Shown here: positions 37,287 through 44,983 of the stretch, one piece after another | Position numbering within the stretch: the first letter of the stretch is position 1 | How the letters are laid out: every line of letters starts with the position of its first letter | Source: Microbacterium sp. MAH-37 | GTDB lineage: Bacteria; Actinomycetota; Actinomycetes; Actinomycetales; Microbacteriaceae | DNA length: 64,000 bases | Direction: 5' to 3' | Assembly (NCBI RefSeq): GCF_009758255.1 | Contig: NZ_WSEN01000010.1 | Location: 842,395-906,394 of the forward strand | Made by a program: the position numbers and the translations under genes | The notes under the pieces: generated by a model | Seen by the model: only the letters and a program-made list of their open reading frames with translations | Databases searched by the model: none | What the model was told of the DNA's origin: nothing

Positions 37287-37987
37287 GATCGTGCGCTTTC
37301 TGGAAGAGGGAGTCGGTCGAGGCCGTGCATCTGCAGGCCGAGGTCGTCGGCCTCCGCCAGCACCGCGGCGAGGCGATCGGGATGGATGTGGTTGGCCTGG
37401 CTGCGATCTGCGATGTCATGCGCGTACAGCACGAGGGTCGCGTCGTGCTCGGCGGTCGCGCGGAGCAGCGAGCTGAGCACGTCGGCGTCGGCGAGATGCG
37501 CCTGTTCGCCCCGGCCGGTGTCCATGCCGCGGCTCGGCAGCACCGGCGTCGGCCGGCTCATGATCGTTCGCGCGGCGACGTCCCTGTCGTGGGTGCGCGC
37601 GCTGCCGGCGCGCATCCAGTCGAACAGCCGGCCCAGCACGGCATCCGACACGTCGTCGCGTCGGCTGTTCGGGTAGGCGAAGGAGCGGCAGCGCGCGCCG
37701 AGTGCGGAGAGGGCCTCGACGCTCGGGGTGATCTCGGCGCGCAGGTACCCCTCGGCGCCGAGGCCGGCGATCGCCGCATCGGCGTCGAGGTGCCGGAGTC
37801 CGTGCGATCCCACGCTGTGTCCGTCGGCGAGCAGGGTGCGGATGCCGCGCTGCTCCTCGGCATCCAGGAGGTCGGCCTCCACGACGAAGAAGGTGACGGT
37901 CGCTCCGACGTGGTCGAACAGCGGGCGCGCGGCCACCCAGGAGCCGACGTGCCGGTCGTCGAACGTCAGCAGCAGTCGCCCGCTCAC
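37283..37987 (-). CDS. Polysaccharide deacetylase-like (NodB homology, CE4) protein
   Basis: A 234-aa protein with LLLTFDDRHVGSW (motif 1, TFDD) and VGSHGLRHLDAD (motif 2, SHGLRH), the metal-binding motifs of NodB-type deacetylases. SFAYPNSRRDD resembles motif 3 (normally RxPYG/Y). It lacks a signal peptide, unlike cell-wall CE4 enzymes, so it probably acts on imported oligosaccharides. GTG start overlapping the preceding stop; its own stop overlaps the next gene start, showing tight coupling in the operon. Confidence 0.85.
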   Translation of the reverse strand: MSGRLLLTFDDRHVGSWVAARPLFDHVGATVTFFVVEADLLDAEEQRGIRTLLADGHSVGSHGLRHLDADAAIAGLGAEGYLRAEITPSVEALSALGARCRSFAYPNSRRDDVSDAVLGRLFDWMRAGSARTHDRDVAARTIMSRPTPVLPSRGMDTGRGEQAHLADADVLSSLLRATAEHDATLVLYAHDIADRSQANHIHPDRLAAVLAEADDLGLQMHGLDRLPLPESARS

Positions 37988-39039
37988 TGGGCCGCCTCGC
38001 GCAGGGCGACCCCGCGCCGGCCCTGCGGGTCGATGTGGTTGTGCACGATCTGCGCTCCGTCCGGCGTGAAGGCCGGATGCGGATGGAACGGATGCGGCGC
38101 GAAGCGGGTCTCGGCGATGACGGTGCGCGCACCCGTCGCCGTGTCGATGACGACGATCGAGCTGCGGTCTCCCGCATCAGCCCATCCGCGGCCGGGCGCT
38201 GCAGCCGGACCCGTGGTGTCCACGACGACGCGTGTGCCGTCCCGGCTGATCCCGCAGTGCCAGTCGCGGTCTCCCGCGGAGATCAGCCGGGCCTCCGCGC
38301 CGACCGGCACCTCCCACACGCCACGCGGTGCGGGGCCCTCGCCGTACGCGACGATGATCGCGCCGGGCCGATGGAACATCCAGCGCTCGTGCCCGGCCTG
38401 GAGCGGATCATCGTGGTCGGCCGACAGCGCCCGCTGATCGAACAGCGAGATCCCCTGCGGCGCCAGGCGCGGATGCACGCCCCACATCCGATCCGGGATG
38501 CTCGCCGCCGGACCTTCGTGTGCGAACCCGACCCAGGCCGGGTCCGCGGGGCTGATCTGAACGTGGTTCGCCTCACCGTGCAGCGCGGTGCTGCTCTCGA
38601 CGGAGCCGCTGCGCGCGTCGATCGACAGCAGCGTCCGGCTGTCGCCACGCACTTCGATCGCCGCGATCCGCGAGCCGTCCGGTGAGATCGACACGAGGCC
38701 GTCGAAGGCGGCACCCTCAGCGGCGGTGCGGACCGCACGGGGACGGGGCGCGGCATCCGACAGATCGAGGGTGAGGATGCGCCCCGCCCAGACGGTCGCG
38801 AGCAGCGGGACCTCGAGGGCCACATCGAACCAGGGGATCGCACCGGGAGCGGAGCCGATCTCGGCGAGCTCGAGCAGCGGACGAGGTGTCGCGCCGATCG
38901 CCACGTCGACGATGAGAAGGGCGTCGAGACCGGCGGAACCGACCACCATGCGCTCGCCGCCGGGAAGGAAGCCGTTGGTGTGAGGGTAGGCGCCGTAGAC
39001 GCCGAGGGCGACGAAACCCTCCTTGGATGCGGCAGTCAC
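37984..39039 (-). CDS. PL22-like (oligogalacturonate lyase-like) beta-propeller protein
   Basis: A 351-aa propeller. NHVQISPADPAWVGFAHEGP and FHPHPAFTPDGAQIVHNHID resemble the conserved segments of oligogalacturonate lyases (PL22), which use histidines to bind Mn2+ and cleave uronate oligomers in the cytoplasm. The start is a GTG at 39039 with GAGAGG upstream. It is the first gene of the reverse operon, directly behind the promoter shared with the 25-kb operon. The similarity is to motifs only, so activity is uncertain. Confidence 0.7.
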   Translation of the reverse strand: MTAASKEGFVALGVYGAYPHTNGFLPGGERMVVGSAGLDALLIVDVAIGATPRPLLELAEIGSAPGAIPWFDVALEVPLLATVWAGRILTLDLSDAAPRPRAVRTAAEGAAFDGLVSISPDGSRIAAIEVRGDSRTLLSIDARSGSVESSTALHGEANHVQISPADPAWVGFAHEGPAASIPDRMWGVHPRLAPQGISLFDQRALSADHDDPLQAGHERWMFHRPGAIIVAYGEGPAPRGVWEVPVGAEARLISAGDRDWHCGISRDGTRVVVDTTGPAAAPGRGWADAGDRSSIVVIDTATGARTVIAETRFAPHPFHPHPAFTPDGAQIVHNHIDPQGRRGVALREAAQ

Positions 39040-39077
39040 CTGATCGCCTCTCTGCGCGTGTCCCGGCCAGTGCGAAC

Positions 39078-39103
39078 CACTCTAATTCAATTCAATTGAG
39101 TTA
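39078..39103 (-). promoter_or_regulatory. Promoter/operator of the reverse glycan operon
   Basis: On the minus strand TTGAATTAGAGTG (39090-39078) is identical to 24973-24985, and the preceding bases carry TCAATTGAATTGA, a near-palindrome. Aligned over 27 bp with the 25-kb site, 21 positions agree. TAGAGT is the probable -10. A shared regulator is inferred. Confidence 0.6.
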
Positions 39104-39144
39104 GTCCACCCCCGAAGCAGGTGAGCATCGGCGAGGATAGGACG

Positions 39145-40332
39145 ATGAGCACTTCCTTCCCCGCAGTCACCGCCGTCCGCAACGTCCGCCCCTGGGGAGG
39201 GGAGGCCAGTGACATCCTCATCGACGGCTCCGAGATCACGCAGGTCGTTCCCGCGACGGATGCTCCGATCGCGGAGACGGAGATCGACGGTCGCGGCCTG
39301 CTGGCCATCCCCGGCCTCGTCAACACCCACGCGCACGTCGACAAGTCGTGGTGGGGTCACCCGTGGCAGTCCTACGGCGGTGAGGGCGGCACCGATGGTC
39401 GCATCCGTCATGAGCGCGCACGCCGTGACGAGCTCGGCATCCCCAGCGTCGAGATCACCAGCGCGGTCCTCGCCGAGTCGGTCAAAACGGGCACCACCGA
39501 GATCCGCACCCACGTCGACGTCGACCTCGGACTCGGGCTGCGCGGCATCGAGGCCGTGCGCGAGGCCGTCGCCACCTACGACGGCGCGCTGGCCTGCGAG
39601 ATCATCGCCTTCCCGCAGGACGGCGTGCTGCGCCGCCCCGGCGTGCTCGCTCTGCTGGAGGATGCCGCGAAGGCGGGCGTCGAGCACATCGGCGGCCTCG
39701 ACCCGGCCGGCATCGACCGCGACCCGGTCGGCCAGATCGACGCCATCCTCGGCCTCGCCGCCGAGTACGGCACCGGCGTCGACATCCACCTGCACGACGG
39801 CGGCTCGCTGGGCGCGTTCCAGTTCGACCTCATCATCGACCGCACCCGCACCCTCGGTCTGCAGGGCAAGGTCAACATCGCGCACGGCTTCGCGATCGTC
39901 GACCAGACTCCGCAGCGTCGCGCCGAGCTGCTGGCGCAGATGGCCGAGCTCGACATCACCATGACCACCGTCGCGCCGGTGCGGATGACGCAGTTCGGCC
40001 TGCACGAGTTCGACGACGCCGGCGTGCGCTTCGGCTTCGGCACCGACGGCATCCGCGACCTGTGGAGCCCGTACGGCACCGGTGACCTGATGGGCATCGC
40101 CTGGCAGTACGCCCGCGGATCCGGCATCGTCCGCGACGAGGACCTGCTGCGCGTGGTGCAGCTGGCCACCTCGGCGGCCGCGCCGTTCGCCGGCGTCGCG
40201 CAGAACGACCTGGCCACGGGCTCGCGCGCCGACGTCGTGCTCATCGACGCGGAGAACCCGATGGACGCGCTGGTGCGCACGCTCCCCCGCGAACGTGTCA
40301 TCGGCGGCGGGAAGCTGCTGTTCACGCGCTGA
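39145..40332 (+). CDS. Amidohydrolase, cytosine-deaminase-like
   Basis: A 395-aa metal-dependent hydrolase. Metal ligands are seen in NTHAHVDKSWWG (HxH), VDIHLHDGG, NIAHGFAI and FGTDGIRDLWSPYG (final aspartate). The last motif and overall order match the CodA-like cytosine deaminase branch; other members act on isocytosine, creatinine or triazines. The ATG at 39145 has GAGGATAGGA upstream and is preferred over an earlier GTG. It is divergent from the glycan operon and may be unrelated to it. Confidence 0.85.
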   Translation: MSTSFPAVTAVRNVRPWGGEASDILIDGSEITQVVPATDAPIAETEIDGRGLLAIPGLVNTHAHVDKSWWGHPWQSYGGEGGTDGRIRHERARRDELGIPSVEITSAVLAESVKTGTTEIRTHVDVDLGLGLRGIEAVREAVATYDGALACEIIAFPQDGVLRRPGVLALLEDAAKAGVEHIGGLDPAGIDRDPVGQIDAILGLAAEYGTGVDIHLHDGGSLGAFQFDLIIDRTRTLGLQGKVNIAHGFAIVDQTPQRRAELLAQMAELDITMTTVAPVRMTQFGLHEFDDAGVRFGFGTDGIRDLWSPYGTGDLMGIAWQYARGSGIVRDEDLLRVVQLATSAAAPFAGVAQNDLATGSRADVVLIDAENPMDALVRTLPRERVIGGGKLLFTR

Positions 40333-40343
40333 TCACGTGATGA

Positions 40344-40431
40344 GGACGCCCTTCGTCTCGCTCGTTCCTCGCTCGCTCAGGGTGCGAATCTGTTCGGGTC
40401 CTGAGTGAGCGAAGCGAGACGAAGGGCGTCC
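40344..40431. repeat. REP-like inverted repeat, copy 1 (also likely terminator)
   Basis: The left arm (40344-40381) and right arm (40400-40431) are near-perfect reverse complements: both contain CCTGAG(C/T)GAGCG and AGCGAGACGAAGGG, ending GCGTCC, with a 6-nt insertion in the left arm. It lies between convergent genes. The same core recurs at 53091-53145, so it belongs to a dispersed family. Confidence 0.75.
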
Positions 40432-40440
40432 GCCCGCCCG

Positions 40441-40947
40441 TCAGCCCCGGGGCTTCTCCGGCTCGGAGATGTCGGCGACGGTCGCGCCGTAGGCGGCGAT
40501 GAGGGCGTCGGCATCGACGAACAGGCTGTAGCCGTGCGCGCCGGCGCCCATGGCCACGCGCTGCCCGACGATGGTCTCGTCGGCGTAGACCGGCCAGTCC
40601 GTGGTGCTGCCGACCGGCGTGATCGTGCCGCGCTCGTACCCGGTGGCGGCCAGCGCCAGCTCGGCCTCGGGCAGGCGCAGCTTGTTCACGCCGACGATCG
40701 CGCGCAGCTTCGGCCAGGAGATCGAGCGCCCACCGGGCACCAGCGCGAACAGGTACGTGTCATCCGAGCGCTTCACGACGAGCGTCTTCACGATGCCGGA
40801 TGCCGGGATGCCGAGGATGTCCGCGGCCTCCTGCAGGCTGTTCGCCGCGGGGCGCTCGCGGATCTCGATCTCGAGTCCGCGGGCGGCCGCGGCGTCGAGC
40901 ACCCTGGAGTGCCCTTCGGCCGGCTCAGTGGCCGAAGGCGTGGTCAC
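40441..40947 (-). CDS. YbaK/EbsC-family aminoacyl-tRNA deacylase
   Basis: A 168-aa YbaK/ProX-type editing domain. ADILGIPASGIVKTLVVK contains the conserved catalytic lysine region, and LFALVPGGRSISWPKLR and GTITPVG follow in the usual order. Such proteins hydrolyse mischarged tRNA, most often Cys-tRNA-Pro or Ala-tRNA-Pro. GTG start overlapping the stop of the upstream membrane-protein gene. Converges on the amidohydrolase gene across the REP-like repeat. Confidence 0.88.
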   Translation of the reverse strand: MTTPSATEPAEGHSRVLDAAAARGLEIEIRERPAANSLQEAADILGIPASGIVKTLVVKRSDDTYLFALVPGGRSISWPKLRAIVGVNKLRLPEAELALAATGYERGTITPVGSTTDWPVYADETIVGQRVAMGAGAHGYSLFVDADALIAAYGATVADISEPEKPRG

Positions 40948-41438
40948 GCGTTCGGCGGCGACAGCGGGTCGTCCGCGACCCAGAGCTCGTCGTCGGCGCG
41001 CAGCGCCTGCCAGGCGGCGGCGATCACGCCGACCGCTGCGGCGACGCCCAGGATGATGGCGATGACGCGACCGAGGCCGAGTCCGCTCTTCTCCGGGACG
41101 ACGACGGTGTGGCGCACGGCACCCTGACGCTTGGCGTTGGCGACATCCCAGGCCGACAGCGCGGTGCCCACGACACCGCCAACGATCGGAACGACCTTGT
41201 CGTCGACGACGTGCTTGCCGTAGCGCACGCCCTGGTCGACGACCGGCGCGACCTTGCGGTTGTAGGTGTCCTGCACGGTGGGCACGATCTGCTCGCGGTT
41301 GAAGTTGCCCAGCTGACGGCTGGCCTCACGAGCGACATCGGCGGCCTGACCGACGAGCACCTGCTGCGACTCCCAGAGCCGGCCCGCGTCTTCCTGAAGC
41401 TTGCGCAGTTCCTTCTTGCGCTTGCGGCTGACGTTCAC
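40944..41438 (-). CDS. Hypothetical single-pass membrane protein
   Basis: A 164-aa protein with a basic N-terminus (SRKRKKELRKLQEDAGRLWE, likely coiled coil) and a C-terminal hydrophobic helix VIAIILGVAAAVGVIAAAW followed by a short acidic tail. The GTG at 41438 is chosen because GGGAGAG is placed just before it. Proteins of this kind are found near ppiA in other Microbacteriaceae as DNA helicase-neighbour hypotheticals, but no function is known. Overlaps the YbaK gene, so probably one transcript. Confidence 0.7.
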   Translation of the reverse strand: MNVSRKRKKELRKLQEDAGRLWESQQVLVGQAADVAREASRQLGNFNREQIVPTVQDTYNRKVAPVVDQGVRYGKHVVDDKVVPIVGGVVGTALSAWDVANAKRQGAVRHTVVVPEKSGLGLGRVIAIILGVAAAVGVIAAAWQALRADDELWVADDPLSPPNA

Positions 41439-41544
41439 GTTCTCTCCCGTCGATCGGAGTTCGTTGCCCCCATCCTGCCAGATGCATTCCCCTGACGGCA
41501 CAGAACCGGCCGCATTCAAAGCATCCTCTGCGAGAATGGAGGGC

Positions 41545-42102
41545 ATGCCTCACGCTTCGCACGTCGCAACCCTGCACACCAACCACGGCGACATCGTCAT
41601 CAACCTCTTCGGTGACCACGCCCCCAACACCGTCAAGAACTTCGTCGGCCTGGCCGACGGCACCGGCGAGTGGACCGACCCGGCGACCGGCAAGCCCGGC
41701 GAGGGCCCGCTGTACAAGGACGTCATCTTCCACCGCATCATCCCGAACTTCATGATCCAGGGCGGCGACCCGCTCGGTCAGGGCGTCGGCGGTCCCGGCT
41801 ACACCTTCAACGACGAGATCAACATGGAGCTGAACTTCAACGCTCCCTACATCCTCGCCATGGCGAACGCCGGCCTGCGTCGCAACGCCATCACCGGTCA
41901 GGCCGAGGGCACCAACGGCTCGCAGTTCTTCATCACCACCGACCCGACGCCGTGGCTGCAGGGCAAGCACACCATCTTCGGCGAGGTCGCCGACGACGCC
42001 TCGAAGGCCGTCGTCGACGCGATCGCGTCCGTGCCCACCGCCGCGGGCGACCGCCCGATCGAGCCGGTCGTGCTGCAGTCCGTCGACATCGTCGCCGCCT
42101 GA
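41545..42102 (+). CDS. ppiA: Peptidyl-prolyl cis-trans isomerase, cyclophilin type
   Basis: A 185-aa cytoplasmic cyclophilin. VIFHRIIPNFMIQGGDP contains the catalytic arginine and FxxQGG motif, and GTNGSQFFITTDPTPWLQGKHTIFG the rest of the active site. The family isomerises X-Pro bonds. The position just before rhomboid, crgA and pknB reproduces the actinobacterial order seen in Mycobacterium (ppiA, Rv0009). ATG 41545 has GGAGG 2-6 nt before; a start three codons earlier is possible. Confidence 0.95.
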   Translation: MPHASHVATLHTNHGDIVINLFGDHAPNTVKNFVGLADGTGEWTDPATGKPGEGPLYKDVIFHRIIPNFMIQGGDPLGQGVGGPGYTFNDEINMELNFNAPYILAMANAGLRRNAITGQAEGTNGSQFFITTDPTPWLQGKHTIFGEVADDASKAVVDAIASVPTAAGDRPIEPVVLQSVDIVAA

Positions 42103-42121
42103 TCGCGCCCCTCCGATCCGG

Positions 42122-43006
42122 ATGTCGACGCCCGAGTTCACGGCCAACCGTGAGAACTTCTGCTACCGGCATCCGGATCGGCAGAGCTTCGTGCTCTGCC
42201 AGCGCTGCCTGCGCACGATCTGCCCGGAGTGCCAGACGCAGGCTCCCGTCGGCGTCATCTGCCCGGAGTGCCTGAAGGACCAGCGCAAGGCCGAATCCCC
42301 CGCTCAGCGCCGAGCGCGCCGGCAGTGGGGCATGTCCTCGGCCGCCGGCGGCAAGCCGATCGTCACCTACGCGATCATGGCGGTGACCAGCCTTGTCAGC
42401 CTGATCGCGATGATTCCGGGGATCGGCGATCAGATCACGAACGCGCTGGCGTTCTTCGCGCCGTACCTCTACCCGCAGCTGAGCGGTGTGTTCGAGCCGT
42501 GGCGGCTGTTCACGGCCATGCTCGTGCACGGCGGCTTCATCCACCTCGCCCTGAACATGCTGGCCCTGTGGATGATCGGCCGCAGCCTCGAGCCGATGCT
42601 CGGCCGCTGGCGCTATCTCACGCTGTACATCCTCAGCGGCCTCGGCGGCTCGGTGATGGTGGCCTGCCTGGATCCAGGGCAGGCGACGGTCGGCGCCTCC
42701 GGCGCGATCTTCGGCCTGATGGCCGCACTGCTCATCGTCGGCCGGCACCTCGGGGCGAACGTCACCGGCATCCTGGTGATCCTGGTGATCAACTTCGTCT
42801 ACGGGCTCTTCATCGGCGGGATCTCGTGGCAGGCGCACCTGGGCGGCATGCTTGTCGGCGCACTGGTGGCGTTCATCTTCACGCGCACGAAGCGGCCGAA
42901 GCAGCGCAGTCTGCAGATCGGCCTGCTCTCGGCGGTCGGCGTCGGCCTGCTGCTGGTCGTCGCTCTGGTGCCGCCGGCGCTGATCAACGCCGGCGTCTTC
43001 ATCTGA
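42122..43006 (+). CDS. Rhomboid-family intramembrane serine protease with N-terminal zinc-finger-like domain
   Basis: A 294-aa membrane protease. Catalytic S193 in GASGAIFGL and H239 in WQAHLGGMLVG; about six to seven membrane helices. The N-terminal 45 residues contain CYRHP, CQRC, CPEC and CPEC, a B-box-like zinc-binding pattern typical of actinobacterial rhomboids. Substrate unknown. Ends at a strong terminator and converges on crgA. Confidence 0.93.
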   Translation: MSTPEFTANRENFCYRHPDRQSFVLCQRCLRTICPECQTQAPVGVICPECLKDQRKAESPAQRRARRQWGMSSAAGGKPIVTYAIMAVTSLVSLIAMIPGIGDQITNALAFFAPYLYPQLSGVFEPWRLFTAMLVHGGFIHLALNMLALWMIGRSLEPMLGRWRYLTLYILSGLGGSVMVACLDPGQATVGASGAIFGLMAALLIVGRHLGANVTGILVILVINFVYGLFIGGISWQAHLGGMLVGALVAFIFTRTKRPKQRSLQIGLLSAVGVGLLLVVALVPPALINAGVFI

Positions 43007-43015
43007 CCCACAGAG

Positions 43016-43036
43016 TTATCCACAGGGTTGTGCACA
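43016..43036. promoter_or_regulatory. Pair of DnaA-box-like sequences
   Basis: TTATCCACA (43016-43024) matches the DnaA-box consensus exactly and TTGTGCACA (43028-43036) matches the actinobacterial variant, in the same orientation 12 bp apart. They lie between the rhomboid stop and the terminator. Confidence 0.6.
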
Positions 43037-43077
43037 GCATGGGGAGAATTACACACATGTGATTCCACAGCCCGCAT

Positions 43078-43116
43078 ATACGAAGAGACCCCCTCATCGA
43101 GGGGGTCTCTTCGTAT
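43078..43116. terminator. Bidirectional terminator between rhomboid and crgA genes
   Basis: Eighteen-nucleotide arms, perfectly complementary (43078-43095 and 43099-43116), around an ATC loop. The stem contains GAGACCCCCTC/GAGGGGGTCTC. Confidence 0.93.
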
Positions 43117-43133
43117 CGAGAAGCGGATGCCGG

Positions 43134-43373
43134 TCAGCGCCAGCGCGTGGTCATGAGGAAGCCGATCAGCGCGATGCCCAGGCCGATGGCCAGGTTCCAG
43201 GCGCCCAGCCCCGGGATCGGCCATGCCTGTCCGGAGATGTAGTAGACCAGGATCCAGACCAGGCCGAGCAGCATGAAGCCGACCATGACCGGCTTGAACC
43301 AGGCGGCGTTGGGGGCGTCATCGCCCTCGGCGCGCTCGACGGCGGGCTCTTCGGGATTGCGGGAACGTGCCAT
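43134..43373 (-). CDS. crgA: Cell division protein CrgA
   Basis: A 79-aa protein with two membrane helices (VMVGFMLLGLVWILVYYI and NLAIGLGIALIGFLMTT) and the conserved WPIPGLGAWN loop and TTRWR end. CrgA interacts with FtsZ, FtsI and FtsQ at the actinobacterial septum. Length and position next to the sortase/pabA/pknB cluster are diagnostic. A TAGACT element (43380-43385, minus) ends 6 nt before the ATG, suggesting a leaderless message. Confidence 0.97.
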   Translation of the reverse strand: MARSRNPEEPAVERAEGDDAPNAAWFKPVMVGFMLLGLVWILVYYISGQAWPIPGLGAWNLAIGLGIALIGFLMTTRWR

Positions 43374-43431
43374 GGAGACAGTCTACCTGCGCGTTCTGGC
43401 CGCGATAACGCCCCGGATTAGACTTCCGATC

Positions 43432-44205
43432 ATGACCGTCGCACCCTCTCGACGTCGCTCACGAGCGACGTTCGCGAGCGTGCTCGGCGAGCTGCTGCTG
43501 ACCGCCGGCGTGCTGGTGCTGCTGTTCGTGGTCTGGCAGCTCTGGGTGGGCGACATCATCATCGGCGCGCAGAACAACGAGAAGGGCGCCGCGCTGTCGC
43601 AGGAGTGGGATCGGATGCCGGTCCCCGAGCCTCCGCAGCCGACCGAGGGCCCCGACGGCACCGTCGTCGTTCCTCCCCCTGTGCAGCCGCATCCGGCCGA
43701 CGCCGAGATCTTCGCCAACATGCACATCCCGCGCTTCGGCGACGACTACGACGTGAACATGGCCGGCGGCACCAGCCGCGCCCGCACCCTCGACAAGATC
43801 GGCATCGGCCTGTACACCGAGTCGAAGATGCCCGGCGAGGTGGGCAATCTCGCGCTGGCCGGCCACCGCACCACCTGGGGCAAGCCCTTCAACAAGCTCG
43901 ACAAGCTGAAGCTGAACGACGCGATCGTGGTCGAGACCCGCGACGGCTGGTACACCTACAGGTTCCGCACGCTGGAGTACGTCAAGCCCACCCAGACCGA
44001 CGTGCTGCTCGACGTGCCGCAGATGCCCGAGCTCTCCACCGGCGAGCGGTACATCACTCTCACCGCCTGCTCGCCGCTGTACTCGCTGGCCGAGCGCATC
44101 GTGGCCTACGGCGTCTTCGAGAGCTTCCAGCCCCGTGCCGACGGCCCGCCGGCGTCCCTGGCGCCGGTCGACGTCGCCACACCGTCCGCCGAAGGAGCCC
44201 GCTGA
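43432..44205 (+). CDS. Class E sortase
   Basis: A 257-aa membrane-anchored transpeptidase. TM helix ELLLTAGVLVLLFVVWQLWV; a proline-rich linker (VPEPPQPTEGPDGT, VVVPPPVQPHP); catalytic H145 in LAGHRTTWG, C213 in TLTACSP, R222 in LAERIV. Class E sortases usually recognise LAxTG motifs. The ATG at 43432 is 7 nt after TAGACT and has no SD, which fits a leaderless transcript. Its TGA overlaps the next small gene. Confidence 0.93.
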   Translation: MTVAPSRRRSRATFASVLGELLLTAGVLVLLFVVWQLWVGDIIIGAQNNEKGAALSQEWDRMPVPEPPQPTEGPDGTVVVPPPVQPHPADAEIFANMHIPRFGDDYDVNMAGGTSRARTLDKIGIGLYTESKMPGEVGNLALAGHRTTWGKPFNKLDKLKLNDAIVVETRDGWYTYRFRTLEYVKPTQTDVLLDVPQMPELSTGERYITLTACSPLYSLAERIVAYGVFESFQPRADGPPASLAPVDVATPSAEGAR

Positions 44206-44360
44206 TGTACGCCGCCCTGTGGCGCCTGTTGCCCGGACCCTGGTGGGTGCGCACGATCATCCTGCTCGTCGTGCTCGCCGCCGTGCTCTACGGTCTGTTC
44301 TTCTATGTGTTCCCGTGGGTGAGCCCGTTCATCACACCCGGCGAGGTCGACCTCGGATGA
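44205..44360 (+). CDS. Small membrane protein (51 aa)
   Basis: MYAALWRLLPGPWWVRTIIL then LVVLAAVLYGLFFYVFPWV, one membrane helix, ending ITPGEVDLG. A good GAAGGAG lies 7 nt upstream and its start and stop overlap both neighbours (TGATG and ATGA), so it is translated in the sortase-pabA operon. Position equals that of the small membrane protein Rv0012-type genes in other actinobacteria, but no function is known. Confidence 0.8.
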   Translation: MYAALWRLLPGPWWVRTIILLVVLAAVLYGLFFYVFPWVSPFITPGEVDLG

Positions 44361-44983
44361 CGGCACGGATCCTCGTCGTGGACAACCACGACAGCTTCGT
44401 GCACACCCTCATCGGCTACCTGCGCGAACTCGGCGCCGAGGTGACGATGATCGAGGCGGATGCCGGTGACGCCGCCTTCTTCGCCGATCTGATGGACGCC
44501 TACGACGGGGTCCTCATCTCCCCCGGTCCGGGCGAACCGGCGGATGCCGGAGCATCCGTCGACATCGTCCGGCACGCGGCGGAGAAGCGGATGCCGCTGC
44601 TCGGGGTGTGCCTCGGGCACCAGGCGATCGGCGCCGCCTACGGCGCCCCGATCGTCGCTGCCCCCGAGCTCATGCACGGCATGGTGTCGAAGGTGCAGCA
44701 TGACGGGACGGGGCTGTTCACCGGCATCCGCTCACCCTTCGATGCCGGGCGCTACCACTCGCTGGCGCTCGCCGAGGCGGATCTGCCGCCCGAGATCCGC
44801 GTGACCGCGCGCACCGCGAACGGCACGGTGATGGGCATCGCGCACGAGAGCCTGCCGATCGCCGGGGTGCAGTTCCACCCCGAGAGCATCCTCACCGAGA
44901 GCGGTCACCGGCTGCTGGGCAACTGGCTGGCTTCGCTCCAGCTCAGCTGCCGCTGCAGTAGTTCAGGTCGACCGTGGTGGTGA
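44357..44983 (+). CDS. Class I glutamine amidotransferase, PabA/TrpG type
   Basis: A 208-aa amidotransferase subunit. Nucleophile C85 in GVCLGHQAIG; ISPGPGEP forms the oxyanion loop; VQFHPESIL contains the His/Glu dyad. It supplies ammonia to an anthranilate or aminodeoxychorismate synthase partner, not present here. The mycobacterial equivalent next to pknB is annotated trpG, but pabA is equally likely. The last about 15 residues (after NWLASLQ) overlap the end of convergent pknB and look like read-through. Confidence 0.9.
   Translation: MTARILVVDNHDSFVHTLIGYLRELGAEVTMIEADAGDAAFFADLMDAYDGVLISPGPGEPADAGASVDIVRHAAEKRMPLLGVCLGHQAIGAAYGAPIVAAPELMHGMVSKVQHDGTGLFTGIRSPFDAGRYHSLALAEADLPPEIRVTARTANGTVMGIAHESLPIAGVQFHPESILTESGHRLLGNWLASLQLSCRCSSSGRPWW

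Noticed and set aside
44943..44983. The last 14 residues of the glutamine amidotransferase as meaningful
   Set aside because: They overlap the 3' end of convergent pknB and have low complexity; probably tolerated read-through past the usual C-terminus.
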